A stretch of DNA of 64,000 nt, from contig OW568870.1 in NCBI GenBank assembly GCA_938743325.2, positions 744,001 through 808,000 on the forward strand. The letters are read 5' to 3'. The position numbers and the translations under genes were made by a program. Below the pieces are notes generated by a model. That model had not been told where the DNA came from. It was given only the letters and a program-made list of their open reading frames with translations, and searched no databases. This document shows positions 18,963 through 29,700 of the stretch, piece by piece. The DNA is from Pycnococcus provasolii. Its lineage: Eukaryota; Chlorophyta; Pseudoscourfieldiophyceae; Pseudoscourfieldiales; Pycnococcaceae. Positions within the stretch are counted from its first letter, which is position 1, and each line of letters opens with the position of its first letter.

Positions 18963-20567
18963 ATGGGTGTGTCGCGACGCCGCGTGCGTCATGCGTCGAC
19001 GTCGCCGCCGCCGCGCAAGCAAACTAGAACTGACGCAGCGGGAAAAACGAAGGGTGAGGCACCACGAGCCGCCACGGGTGGTAGAGGCGCGAACAAGCAC
19101 GTCGTGCTCGTGCCGCGCGATGTCGTCAAGCTCATCGAAGAAAGCAAGCAAGACGACAGTGATCGAAGAATCTGGGCTATCGTCAGCTGCACGCGTGGAA
19201 ATGTCGTGATCGCTGCTGTGGCTTGCGCCGTTCCCAAGTCCTTCATTCGTGGCGGCGATCCTTCTGACCTTCGGCAAGCAGACAAAGCACTCGCGGCACT
19301 CGCGCCGCCAGTGCCAGGCGCACGGTGGAGCGCGGCAGGTACTGCCGATGTCAGACAACTCTGGAAAGACCCTGTGGTGTACTTTGGTAAAATGCGCGAG
19401 CATGCGAGCGCCGCGAATAGCACGCATACTCACACCGTGCGCGTGGTATTCCAGAGTGGGCGCGTGTACCGTGCGCGCGTTGGCGACGGCGGCGAGAAGG
19501 CGGGCACGTGGTTCGCTGCGACATGCTGCATCGCATCCAACGCCCCTAACGCCTTTCTTTGGCAGCGTGCGTCATCGCTACCAACGAAGAATGTGGGCTC
19601 CGCGCCGCTTTCGACGCTCCTTCGTGCCGCCTCACGTTCCGACACCCTGGCACGCGCCGTGTGCGAAGCACGGAGTGGAAGCGCTCTTGGAGCTCGGCGT
19701 TTGCTCCATCACACGTGCTGTGCCGCCGCAGCGCACGCGCTCCGAAAGCACGCTGCTGTGCTTCGCAGTGCGGCAGCAGGATTTGCGGAAACTCGACTTG
19801 TCGCCTTGCTTTGCGCTGACGTGGCTCTGGGATGGATGGCTGCCTACGCCGCGTCACGTGCAATGGAATCTTCCATCGCGAAGCTGGACGCGCCCGACGT
19901 CTATCGAGCCACATCGGCGCTGCTCGCGCGCATCGACGATCACGTCCTCTGGCTCATGGACGCGCCGGCGGGCTTGAAGCAGAACCGTGAACTCGCATAT
20001 CTGCTCGGCGCGGCTGTTTTGCGTGTCATCGCATGCCTGCACGTGACAGTGCGATGGATGACCGAATCCCCTACTCGCTTTCGGTGGATCGTCCTCGCCT
20101 TGCTACGATTCGGCTCGTTGGCTGCCATGTTCGGCATGAGTGCACTTTCACGTGTCGTGGTGGTTGGTGCAAGCCTGATTGCGTCACCCATTGCCCTGTG
20201 CTTCGACGCACTGCTCGCACTGCTCATATGGCAGATGTGGGCGCTGCGGCGCATGTGGGCGCTGGTTCGTCAATCGCACTCGACGGACGGAGAAGTGGTC
20301 GTGGAAAAGCTGGTTGCTGGGTCACTTCTGCTTGCGCCATGCGTGCTGCTTCTACCGACCACGGCCACGTTCGCGCTTGCTGCATTCCTGCCCGCCGCTC
20401 TGTTCGCCCTCACGGCGCTCGCGACGACCTTGATTCTCGACAAATTGGACGCGATTGTCTACGCGAATGCGGAGGCGCGCCGCGCCTCGCGAGAAGTTGC
20501 GCTATCACGCGGTGGCACATTCGCTTGGCTAGAGCCGTGCGACTGCTGGTATGCGCTGCGAGCATGA
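18963..20567 (+). CDS. PIGQ: PIG-Q/GPI1 subunit of GPI-N-acetylglucosaminyltransferase
   Basis: 534 residues from ATG 18963. Gpi1/PIG-Q stabilises the ER enzyme complex that transfers GlcNAc to phosphatidylinositol, the first step of GPI-anchor synthesis. The diagnostic segment is VLWLMDAPAGLKQNRELAYL, the family W-L-M-x-x-PAGLK-x-N-x-x-L block, followed by several membrane helices. They include VLALLRFGSLAAMFGMSAL, a following AL-rich pair and LLLAPCVLLLPTTATFALAA. The N-terminal 60 residues are Arg/Lys/Thr-rich. The middle is Ala-rich and shows little family conservation. The upstream open frame (from 18756) overlaps the presumed promoter and was not used. It converges on the RCC1-like gene. 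Confidence 0.85.
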   Translation: MGVSRRRVRHASTSPPPRKQTRTDAAGKTKGEAPRAATGGRGANKHVVLVPRDVVKLIEESKQDDSDRRIWAIVSCTRGNVVIAAVACAVPKSFIRGGDPSDLRQADKALAALAPPVPGARWSAAGTADVRQLWKDPVVYFGKMREHASAANSTHTHTVRVVFQSGRVYRARVGDGGEKAGTWFAATCCIASNAPNAFLWQRASSLPTKNVGSAPLSTLLRAASRSDTLARAVCEARSGSALGARRLLHHTCCAAAAHALRKHAAVLRSAAAGFAETRLVALLCADVALGWMAAYAASRAMESSIAKLDAPDVYRATSALLARIDDHVLWLMDAPAGLKQNRELAYLLGAAVLRVIACLHVTVRWMTESPTRFRWIVLALLRFGSLAAMFGMSALSRVVVVGASLIASPIALCFDALLALLIWQMWALRRMWALVRQSHSTDGEVVVEKLVAGSLLLAPCVLLLPTTATFALAAFLPAALFALTALATTLILDKLDAIVYANAEARRASREVALSRGGTFAWLEPCDCWYALRA

Positions 20568-20682
20568 CAAAAGGATGCACGCATGTTCAACGTACTTGAC
20601 TTGTAAACCAGTAAAAGTAGGCGTTTTTTACTTTTTTCATGTTATTAGTTTGGTACAACTTGCTCTTATTGTTGTTTTTTGT

Positions 20683-21720
20683 TTACACGTCGACGTTTGG
20701 TCCGAATGGTCCAGCGACGCCGGCGGGAGGTGCCTCACCGTCGCCGTTGCGTCCCCAGCACGCGATGCCGCCGTCGCGTCGAAGTGCCAGCGAGTGAGAC
20801 GAACCCGCTGCAATCGCGACGAAGTCGCCGTCCACGCCGGCGGGAGGCGCCTGACCGTCGTCGTTTCGTCCCCAGCACGCGATGCCGCCGTCGCGTCGAA
20901 GTGCGATCGAGTGGCCCCAACCGGCAGAAATCGCGACAAAGTCACCCTCGACGCCGTCGGGAGGCGCCCGGCCTTGTCCATTGTCGCCCCAGCACGCGAC
21001 ACTGCCGTTGCGTCGGAGTGCCATCGAATGATACCAACCCGCTGCAATCGCGACGAAGTCGCCGTCCACGCCGGCGGGAGGCGCCTGACCGTCGTCGTTT
21101 CGTCCCCAGCACGCGATGCCGCCGTCGCGTCGAAGTGCGATCGAATGAGCGTCACCTGCCGCGATCGCGACAAAGTCGCCGTCCACGCCGGCGGGAGGCG
21201 CTTGGCCGCGATAGTTGAGGCCCCAACACGCAATGCTGCCGTCGCGACGCAACGCGATGGAGTGAAGGCCACCCGCGGCGATCGCGACGAAGTCGCCGTC
21301 GACGCCGGCGGGAGGCGCTTGGCCTTCGCCGTTGTATCCCCAGCACGCGATGCCGCCGTTGCGTCGAAGCGCGAGCGAGTGTTGGGAACCCGCAGCGATT
21401 GCGATGAAGTCGCCGTCGACGCCGCCGGGAGGCGCTTGGCCGTAGTCGTTGTATCCCCAGGACGCGATCCTTCCGTCGCGTCGTCGCGCCAGCGAGTGAA
21501 AACGATTTGCTGCGATCACTCTTGACGACAATCGCGCTATGCGAATACGCTCTTGCTCCTTCGCAACACGTCTTTCGCGCTGCCACGGTATGAATGCGAG
21601 GCGGAGCGCTTCGTACGCCAACGCTCCGAGCTCCACGGGGGATGCTGACATGGCAAAAGGGGAGGGAGGATGTCGCGTCAAATAGAACAGGAGAAGAAGA
21701 AGGGGAAGAGACTGAGGCAT
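20683..21720 (-). CDS. RCC1-like seven-repeat beta-propeller protein
   Basis: 345 residues from ATG 21720, or 322 from ATG 21651. It contains seven copies of a 39-residue repeat of the form GQAPPAGVDGDFVAIAAG-x-x-HS-x-ALRRDGGIACWG-N. Seven AAGxxHS turns are visible (NRFHS, GSQHS, GGLHS, GDAHS, GWYHS, GWGHS, GSSHS), matching a seven-blade propeller of the RCC1/BLIP-II type. Repeats are nearly identical in DNA as well as protein, so they were recently amplified or homogenised. The longer start adds a hydrophobic MPQSLPLLLLLFYL leader that could be a signal peptide. Basic helix LRLAFIPWQRERRVAKEQER precedes the propeller. Partner unknown; RCC1-type propellers usually bind proteins or chromatin. 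Confidence 0.8.
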   Translation of the reverse strand: MPQSLPLLLLLFYLTRHPPSPFAMSASPVELGALAYEALRLAFIPWQRERRVAKEQERIRIARLSSRVIAANRFHSLARRRDGRIASWGYNDYGQAPPGGVDGDFIAIAAGSQHSLALRRNGGIACWGYNGEGQAPPAGVDGDFVAIAAGGLHSIALRRDGSIACWGLNYRGQAPPAGVDGDFVAIAAGDAHSIALRRDGGIACWGRNDDGQAPPAGVDGDFVAIAAGWYHSMALRRNGSVACWGDNGQGRAPPDGVEGDFVAISAGWGHSIALRRDGGIACWGRNDDGQAPPAGVDGDFVAIAAGSSHSLALRRDGGIACWGRNGDGEAPPAGVAGPFGPNVDV

Positions 21721-21845
21721 TTGGGGGTTGATCAACTTGGATGGAATTATTCGGGGTTAAGGAATTCCCTCCACTCTGCGCCGCCCACTGCATCTTTTTT
21801 CCTCATTCCAACCGGCTCCCAAAGTGCGCTGTGCGTGTGTGCGCT

Positions 21846-22701
21846 ATGACGTTCGCGCGTTCGTCTCTCGTATTCTATGCGTGGCTGCTGCTCACACTAC
21901 ACGCCGCAACGGTGTGCGCCAACTTCCACCTCGGCGACTACGTACCGACGGCACGGCGAGGCCAGTTCCATGGGACTCGCACTTCGTGGCACGACGCCTT
22001 GGGCCGACACGCGCCACGATTCGGAATGGACCGAACGGTGGCGATGCCCATACCGCGTCCGGAGTCGTTCCAGCCAGGCGATGAATACAAACTGTCGCTC
22101 GCTTTCGAAGGAGAGCACTTCGTGACACCGTACGTTTTCTTTTCTTATTTCCCTTTCGCCTTGATCTCCTTCTTGGCATACGATAGACGCGGGTTCTCAC
22201 CTCTCCCATCGCAAACCTCCCACCCCGCTTCCTTCTAAATTTAGATGGCTGCGCGTTCTGGGCGGAAACCTCGACAAACTTAATACCAAGAGTGCTGAGC
22301 ACGCACCGATCCCGATGGTGCAGGTTCGGCTCACGCGCACGCACGACAAGATGGTGAGCGTGCGGGCTCACGTCGTTCCGCTGCCTCTTGCATACGCGCG
22401 AGAGCACGTGGACTTGCTTGACGAGTTCTACAACGCCACAGCATGGCCGAAGCATGTGATTGTGCGATACGAGTGGAACGAACGACGTGACGTCTCGCCG
22501 CTTCAAGGCGAGGCGGTTCTCTTCGTGAGCACCGCGGCGCTGGCGCTCGTCGTCGTCTTCTCTGCGTTCCGCCGCGCAGGTGTTGGGTCGTCCGTGGCGG
22601 AGCTCGTCGCGAGCGCCGCGGATGACGGTCCCAGCTCCGCACGCCGTGGCGTGGCTGGCCCAAGCTCGCACGCGCCCAGCGCCGGCGACAAGGGCGACTG
22701 A
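21846..22701 (+). CDS. Predicted type I single-pass membrane protein, unrecognised
   Basis: Model: exons 21846-22129 and 22245-22701 with a 115-nt intron (GTACGT ... TTTAG); 246 residues. Splicing joins EGEHFVTP to WLRVLGGNLDKL and removes an in-frame stop-containing stretch. Residues 1-24 (MTFARSSLVFYAWLLLTLHA) are a signal peptide. A lumenal or extracellular domain of about 170 residues follows, with one potential N-glycosylation site (FYNAT). One transmembrane helix follows (AVLFVSTAALALVVVFSAF). The cytosolic tail is short and Ser/Ala-rich. I do not recognise the family. It is head to head with the RCC1-like gene, with only 125-195 bp between starts. Confidence 0.7.
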
Positions 22702-22864
22702 AACTCGCCCATATGTAACGTAAAAGAAGGTTGGAAGAAGAAACCCCGAACTGGATCAAGGTTAGGGGTTCCAAAATCAGGAGTGAAAAAAGATTCCCGA
22801 CTGGTTTTCCCGACCGACTCCTCCGAGTGGCTTTTTGAGGGTGACATTGTAACGTGCGTCAGCC

Positions 22865-23578
22865 ATGGCCATGTCGCTGCTCCTTGTCGTCCTTGTCGCG
22901 CTTGCTTCGCCTTTCGTCGCGCAGGCTTCCCGTGCTTCTTCAGACTTCGACTTCTTCATGTTCACGAACACGTGGCCGGGCACGTTCTGCGACCACGAAT
23001 TTGGACGGCACTGCAAACACGTCGTGGGCTTGCGGAACCTCACAATCCACGGCCTGTGGCCCAACTACGACAGTGGGAAGTACCCTCAGTTCTGCGACAA
23101 GCGCAAGTTCGACCCGGACAAGGTGGCGGACCTGCAGGATCGCCTGAATGCCGAATGGCCTGACCTCCTGTCGAAGGGTGGACTTTGGTCACACGAGTTT
23201 GAAAAGCACGGCACGTGTTCCGCCTCCGTGCTCCCCACAGAGCACGACTATTTCGGCGCTGCGCTGAGCTTGAACGAGCGCCTCGACTTGTCGTCTGCCC
23301 TATTTCGCGCGGGCATTCAACCGTCTTCCACGCAAGCGTACCCAACGAAGGACATTGTTAAGGCTGTGAAGAGTGTGATTGGCGACGACGTGGATCCTGA
23401 GCTTAACTGCGCGGACGGAAACTTGCAGGAGATTCGCGTGTGCTTTACCAAGACGTTTCAAGCTCGCAACTGCGATTCGTCAGCGTCGTCAGCGTCGTCG
23501 CGACGAGCGCTGCGTTCCGCGCCGTCTGACGCGTCGTGCGGCGTGAATGTCTACTTGCCTCCGTTCAATTCTAAATAA
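22865..23578 (+). CDS. RNase T2 family secreted ribonuclease
   Basis: 237 residues. Signal peptide residues 1-22 (MAMSLLLVVLVALASPFVAQ). Both conserved active-site sequences are intact: LTIHGLWPNYD (CAS I, catalytic His) and WSHEFEKHGTCS (CAS II, His/Glu/Lys/His). The Cys-rich mature domain is of normal length. T2 enzymes cleave single-stranded RNA through 2',3'-cyclic phosphates in secretory, vacuolar or extracellular space. A Ser/Ala-rich stretch near residues 205-220 interrupts the C-terminal part. AATAAAG lies over the stop codon and may be part of the polyadenylation signal. Confidence 0.95.
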   Translation: MAMSLLLVVLVALASPFVAQASRASSDFDFFMFTNTWPGTFCDHEFGRHCKHVVGLRNLTIHGLWPNYDSGKYPQFCDKRKFDPDKVADLQDRLNAEWPDLLSKGGLWSHEFEKHGTCSASVLPTEHDYFGAALSLNERLDLSSALFRAGIQPSSTQAYPTKDIVKAVKSVIGDDVDPELNCADGNLQEIRVCFTKTFQARNCDSSASSASSRRALRSAPSDASCGVNVYLPPFNSK

Positions 23579-24594
23579 AGTTATAATTTTTTAATGCTGG
23601 TTACATAGCTATGATCACATACATACTGTATCTCTGTTATCGTATAACGTTCTAGGGCGTGTGTGTGAGGGATTGGGTTGCGGTTGTGTGTTAGCGGCGC
23701 TTAAAACCTCAAAGGTCTGTTGTTTTCGCAACATTCGTCACCACGAGGGGGTGAGCAGCAGCTAATGTTAATGTAGGGTTGCAGATTATTAAGTGTCCGT
23801 TCACAGTAAGTATTTCACGGCAACTGCCCATGCGACCCGATATAGTTTTGCTCTACCAAATATATTGACACGGAGCGGCACGGTGTAACTTTAAAAGTGC
23901 TCCGAACCGTGCTTCGATACTCGGTGCCATCATATCCACAAAGAAACAAAAAAAAAACAATAACACATATGTGTACAAAAAGAGAACGCACCTAACAAGA
24001 ACAAGACGACAAGACGTTTGATGAAAAAAAATAAAGTCACAAGCCAGTGCTATTATTTAACACACCCGGTAGCTGAGTGAGAAGGTGCTATGCAAGTCCT
24101 AGACCGCAGTATTTACAAGTGTGTTTTTTGATGTTTTCGCGGAGACATACCCCCCCCAATTATAGGGGGAGAATGACAGAGCGAAAAGGCGGCGGAAGGC
24201 GGCGCAGGGATCACGGGACGGGGGGGAAGGGAAAGGAGGGAGGTCGCCGATTAGGGTAAAGGGAGGGGTTCGGGAAATGGGCTACTCTTTAGGGTTAGCA
24301 CTGTTAGGGTTGGCACTGTTAGGGTTAGGGTTAGTACTGTTAGGGTTAGTACTGTTAGGGTTTTTAAAAAGGGGCTCGGGCTAGGGTTACTACCCTGCAT
24401 GCAATAGGGCTGCCCCACGTGGTTGGGTTGGATTCTGGATTGGGACAGGTAAAGTACGGGTACCCTATTTGTGACTCCTGTCCTGTATTGGAACACGTGT
24501 TCCCTTTACTGTTAACAGGAATGTAACGTCCGAGGGAGTCACTTTACTTATGGCGTACTGTACTGTACTGTACTCTCTTAACTTTAGTATACCG
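23579..24594. other. Long intergenic spacer
   Basis: About 1 kb, AT-rich at first (23579-24060), then holding interrupted TTAGGG-type repeats (24289-24365) and a TACTG tandem (24555-24574). A tRNA-like D-arm string near 24070-24110 lacks a T-arm and is not called. No gene supported. Confidence 0.5.
24289..24365 (+). repeat. Interrupted interstitial TTAGGG-type telomeric repeat
   Basis: Six TTAGGGTT cores, most separated by AGTACTG, AGCACTG or GGCACTG spacers. It thus combines the telomere-like hexamer with the TACTG word common in these spacers. Confidence 0.75.
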
Positions 24595-25983
24595 CTATAC
24601 GTGCTGCTCAAGCAAGAGTGCGCAGTGCCCGTCCCAAGACAAGCACAAACGCAACAACTCCTCAAAAGGAAGCCACGTGCGGGGACGCTGACCCTTGCGA
24701 GCAGTCAGCAGCTCGCGACGAATGCTGTGATCACCGCCATCGCCACTGGCAACGGCGTAAGAGCGGGCGGCGTACGCGAGCGCGTAGTGGTTGCGAAGGT
24801 GCAGCTGAACGCACGACCCTGTGCGCCCTATGTGGTGAAACAGAAGCTGCCACTGCCTCTCCATCTCCTCGGCGGTGTCATCAGCCCGTACTTTCAGATC
24901 AGGAGGACCAACGGCGCTCACGCGACGCGCAAGCAGGCATCGCACCTGCGGGTGCGGCCGATCTTCATCGCGAGCCGAGTGGAGTGCGCTCGCCACCAAC
25001 CGAAGTCCGCCGTTTCCCACGGGCGCTGTGGATGGTGGGCCATGCCCGTCACCCTCGAGACGCGCCAATGCACACCGCTCCGTGAAGATAGACTTGAGTG
25101 CGACAAGCCACGGCGGCTGCTTCATCTTGGTCTTCTTGGGTGGTGCCACGGCGGTAGTAACGAGAACTCCGCCAGACGCGGCATTCACGTCGCCGTCTTC
25201 GTCTCCGTCGCCACCGTCGTCGTCCACCGCGTCAGACGCATTGGGATTCGAAGCTGCCCACTCACGCCAGAGCACCCCAAGCCGGAAAAGCTCCGAGGCG
25301 TCGGCTGGCCACGGTCCAGCCCACGTCGCCAAGTCGTCTTCGACATCGCCGCGACACTCCACAGCCTCTGTGGCGGCGGCGCGCGCGTGAGTAAGCAGCG
25401 TGACGGCGCCAGCGCCACCGTCCTTTGCCTTGCGTCCTGGTTTTTTTCCGTCTGCTAGACACCTGCGCCATGCCTCCCGTTCTGCAGCTGTCTGTGCGTC
25501 GTCGCTGTCATCGTCGGTGTCTCCGTGTCGTTCCAACGCCAGCAATCTGCGTATTGACTGCCGCGCCGCGGTTAGCTTTGCTTTGCGTTGCGTAACGATA
25601 ACTTGCAACGCCTCTTCCGTCGTCGCTGCGTTCGCGTCGTCACGGTTATACCCCATGACGCTGTTGTACGCGCCGGCTGCGGACGCCGCCGCGCACACGG
25701 GTCCAGGCTGCCTGACCCAACCGTTTAAGGCGAGGTTGTCGACAGCCAGCGCGAACGCCCCGACGCCCATGTTTGTCATTGCGATTTGTGCAGTTTCTTC
25801 GTCTGCGTCGTCGCGTGTTGTTTGTGTGCAGCATGGCAGGAGCAAGGCCGCGAGTTGTTGCGGCGACAAGGTAAGGTTCGAGTCGGGATCGAGGTCGTCT
25901 AAAAGAAACTCGTCGTCTACAACTACAAGAAACCCGTCGTCTGCTAGTACTACAGGACATCCTGGAGGACAGGAGATGGACAT
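24595..25983 (-). CDS. BIVM-like protein (basic immunoglobulin-like variable motif family), papain-like fold suspected
   Basis: 462 residues. The C-terminal region matches the conserved end of BIVM-like proteins: LHLRNHYALAYAARS, then RRELLTARKGQRPRTWLPFEE and a final W-x-G segment. The central segment GWVRQPGPVCAAASAAGAYN is the other conserved block. A Cys in a small-residue helix start and a late His in NHYAL resemble a papain/C39-like Cys-His arrangement, but peptidase activity is my inference. The intervening region holds acidic Asp/Gly runs (nt 25185-25240) and a Lys-rich linker (KKTKMKQPP). The start is ATG 25983. Function of the family in microbes is unknown to me. Confidence 0.6.
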   Translation of the reverse strand: MSISCPPGCPVVLADDGFLVVVDDEFLLDDLDPDSNLTLSPQQLAALLLPCCTQTTRDDADEETAQIAMTNMGVGAFALAVDNLALNGWVRQPGPVCAAASAAGAYNSVMGYNRDDANAATTEEALQVIVTQRKAKLTAARQSIRRLLALERHGDTDDDSDDAQTAAEREAWRRCLADGKKPGRKAKDGGAGAVTLLTHARAAATEAVECRGDVEDDLATWAGPWPADASELFRLGVLWREWAASNPNASDAVDDDGGDGDEDGDVNAASGGVLVTTAVAPPKKTKMKQPPWLVALKSIFTERCALARLEGDGHGPPSTAPVGNGGLRLVASALHSARDEDRPHPQVRCLLARRVSAVGPPDLKVRADDTAEEMERQWQLLFHHIGRTGSCVQLHLRNHYALAYAARSYAVASGDGGDHSIRRELLTARKGQRPRTWLPFEELLRLCLSWDGHCALLLEQHV

Positions 25984-26770
25984 GAGTCAAATCATAAAAT
26001 GAGAAATGATGAAGGGGCGGAGGTCAAACTTCGTCGCGTTCGAGTTCGTTCTCTGGAAAGGGACGACGACGACGAGGACGAGGGGCCGGAGGAGGGAGAG
26101 GTGACCCCATTATTTTCTTTCACTGGAAGAACTCGAAGAACTCGAAGAAGAACTCGAAGAACTCGAAGAAGAAGAAGAAGAACTCGAAGAAGAAGAACTC
26201 GAATGGTGGTGAGGGGAAGGTACTGTACCCGCGGGGTTGAGCTTGCACGAATGCACGAGGCCATACCACTATAGTTGCGATGCTTTATGCTTGACCATGC
26301 ATCAGGAGACCATGCTTGATGAACACGTCTGGAACACGTCTGGAACACGTCTGGGGCAGTGGAGGGAGGGCCATGTGGAATAGTGGAGGGAGGGCCAGTG
26401 GAATAGTGGAGGGCCAGGGGAGGGAGGAGTCCTGACTCCTGAGGAGGAGGGGAGCTAGGCCCCGGTAGGCACGCTCCCTAGGGGTTTTGGCCGTGTGGCA
26501 CGTGGGGCACTAGGTAGTACTACGCTGGGCACTACGACACATGCATCAATCAGCTGATTATTGGTTGAGAGCACTTGAGGGATTGATTGATGGAGCTCAG
26601 GCCTGAGAAATGAGAAATGAGAAATGAGAGCAGCAGAGACAACATATGTCAAACGTGGCAAGCGTTGCTTAGGGGTAAGGGGTGCCGTGACACACCAGTG
26701 ACACACCACACCAGGTGCCCCAAACAAACCACCACCATTCTATTCGCACCCCTCGGAGGGAAACATCAGG
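25984..26770. other. Spacer rich in microsatellites, upstream of the Dispatched-like gene
   Basis: About 790 bp. It holds a GAA/CTCGAA array (26125-26206), a triplicated GAACACGTCTG unit (26322-26354), repeated GTGGAGGGAGGGCC words (26360-26420) and GAGAAAT triplets (26603-26626). No protein-like frame apart from low-complexity Arg-Thr runs. It probably includes the promoter of the plus-strand gene starting at 26771. Confidence 0.5.
26125..26206 (+). repeat. GAA / CTCGAA microsatellite
   Basis: Alternating GAAGAA and ACTCGAAGAA units give an 82-bp purine-rich strand. It is a simple repeat, not coding. Confidence 0.8.
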
Positions 26771-29700
26771 ATGATGATGTTGCCGCTTAACCATGCGACC
26801 GTCGGTGGTGATGGTCCACGACCCGGTGACGGCTTCGCTTCTAGTTCTTTCCACCGCAATGGCAATGGCAATGGCAATAGCAATGATGCACGCAGTGGTG
26901 ATGGTCCCTCATCAGCATCAGCAGCATCAGTTAGGGGTGGTGGTGGGGCAGCAGGTGGTGAGCTTGACGAGGCGCGGCGTACACCCCACCAAGAAAATAC
27001 CAACACGCGGAACCGCAGAAGTATCGAAGACCGACTCAAGGGAAACATGGACGTGCTTCGCGAGGAAATTCTTGCGGCGGACAGACTGAACTTCATCGAC
27101 TACGTTGTCAAGTGGCCGCTCGCCGCGCTTGGACTTGTTAGCATCGTACCGCTGTGCCTCGCACTCGCGGCACTCGCCTACCCGCTCGTCATCGACTCTG
27201 GGCTTGAGACGTTCCGCCTGCAGGACCACCCGGCTGCCATCAGACAGGATGCTTACATGGTCGCGGAGCGTGCGGCAAGGGCGAGCGCAAAGAACGACCC
27301 GTCCGCATTCAAAAGGCTAGCAACCGACGGAAACACTCTGCTTCGCGAAGTCGGCGAGGAACTATCGGCAAGCCCAGTGCGACGACAACTACTACAGCGA
27401 CGACGACGACGACGACGCAACCTTCTCGACGACACGAACACCGCCATAAGGAATCCACGAACGTTTACGTACCACCGCTTGGTCGTCGTGTACGCGCGGC
27501 CGGAAGCGGACCCAAAGAAAGACCTGCGACGCCAAAACCTCGGCGTGTTCGACGATAAACTCATGCAAAAGGTTGGCTCATTCGAGAGAGCGCTATACAA
27601 GAATGCGGCGTACCAGGCTCAGTGCGTACATGCAGGCAAGAGCAGGTACTCGCACGAGGTCTTGTTTCCACTCGACTGCCGCCGCCCCAACTCCGTCACG
27701 CGCTACCTCTGGCCGTCCGAATACGAGGGCAGCTCGAATGCAACGCTGCTGCCATCTGAGATGGTCCCAGTCTCCGTCGCGGCGAAAAATTTGCTGCGCG
27801 ATGGGCGAGGCTACTGGTACTGCACCAAAGACTTCTCCGAGAACGACCTCGACCCCGTGGCTGTGCGCGCCGAATTTACATTTGGCAGGCCCGTGGATGG
27901 ATTCACGACACGACAGGAGCAGCCAGGTGCGCAGGAAGCTGCGTACAGATCATTCGTGCAGTCTCTCTACCCCTTCCTCAAGAGCCAGAGCGATTCAGAT
28001 CTCGCGGTGTACTTTGGAGGTGAATACCTCACGGAGTTTGAAATTAGAAGCGAGCTTGCCAAGGACGCCCAATGGTCCATGTTGGGCATGTGCCTTGTCG
28101 TCTTGTACATGCTGTTGCACACTCAGAGCATGTTTGTCACCGCCGCGGGCGTCTTGCAAATCGCGATTTCTTATCCGATCAGCTACTTGTTCTATCGATC
28201 CGCCATGGGAGTCGAAAAGGTGGGCGTGCTGGCGTACCTCAGTCTATTTCTCATCGTGGGCATAGGAGTTGACGACGTTTTCGTTTGGTTCGATAATTAC
28301 AGGAGTACTCAGCTCGCGGGCTTAACGGCGCCAGGATCATGTGACACGACGCAGCGCATTTCGTACGCGTGGCGCCGAGCCGCTGGCACTATGCTCGTGA
28401 CATCGGCAACAACGTCGGCAGCCTTTTTTGCAAACGCCGCGTCGGCAATCCCAGCAGTTCGCGTGTTTGGGTGCTTCGTCGGTGTGATGGTGATCGTCAA
28501 TTTCTTGATGGTCATATCCTTTTTCCCATGCGCCGTGGTGTACTGGGAACTGCGCGTTCGCCCCGCAGAAGTCAAGCTGTACGAGACGTGCATAGGGGCC
28601 TTGGAGCGCAGCCTTCCAAAGCTTGCATCCCGTGTTCGCATGTGGACGGGAGGTAGCACAATCACACATCAAATGCTCACGGGGAGCGTCACCGAAGTTG
28701 GTGAGCCAGCGCCAGATGGCGAGGAGACCTCGAAGGTGCTGGACGAGGGAGAGAGCCTCGTGCAAAAATACAGTGAAGGTATTTTAAGCATTCGCTATGC
28801 CCTCATCGCAGCATTCATGATCGTGACGGCGGTAGGCTTTGCTCTCAGTGCCCAGGTTCAGCCGGCCAGCGAGGTGCCAAATCTCTTCCCGAAAGATCAT
28901 AATGTGCAACGATTTATTGATTGGGGCACGGAGGGATTCTACACTACCGCAGAAACAAGCTGTTCCGAGTGCTACATCGAGCCTCCGGAGCAGCCTAAGA
29001 AAGCAGACATTCCGGAAGAAGACGTCCCGCTCACGACTGCTGCGCCTGCTGTGGTTTACGAATTCCAGCCTCCACCACCATTCTTGTCGCCGCCACCAAC
29101 GACCACGACAACATCACAGGCACCAGTACCCGGCGGCGGAGGAGACGGAGGTGGAAGTGGAAGCAGCGGGTCGTTACCCACAGCCTCAAATCCACCACCG
29201 TCTCCCCCACCTCCTCCGCAACAGCCAATCACACCGCCACCGGGGCCGCCACCGCCTTCTCCACCACCTCCTGTTTCAGGTTCTTTAGGACCAGCTCCGA
29301 TCATTCGACCTGGTATCGTCTCACGCCCGCAGGTTGAATCAGTTGCACAGAACCTGATTAGGGTAACCTTCCAAAGACCACTCAGTGGGATGAAACCAGA
29401 CCTCTATGAGATTTTGCGTATCATTCCAGCTGACTTGACCCAGCAACCAGTTTTTGCTTTCGTTGAAGCGACCGACTGGAGTCTTGAAATGACGTACGAT
29501 GACGATGATGTTGACGCCTATACGTGCTACGAATACAGTGTTCGAGCTATCGTGCGAGCTGAAGGCACAGGAGGCAGCGAGCAGCAAGCAGGTTTATTTA
29601 GTACCGCCGCCTCGAATGTGCCATTTGGTAATGGCCTGCCATCGACGCCAACGGGTTTAGTGAATACCGCAAACGCATACCAGTCACTCTATCTGCAGTG

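Noticed and set aside
24065-24125. tRNA-like string (GGTAGCTGAGTGAGAAGG)
   Set aside because: Resembles a D-arm only; no acceptor stem pairing or T-arm follows.
24550-25458. Plus-strand frame opposite the BIVM-like gene
   Set aside because: Antisense to a better-supported frame that has conserved family blocks.
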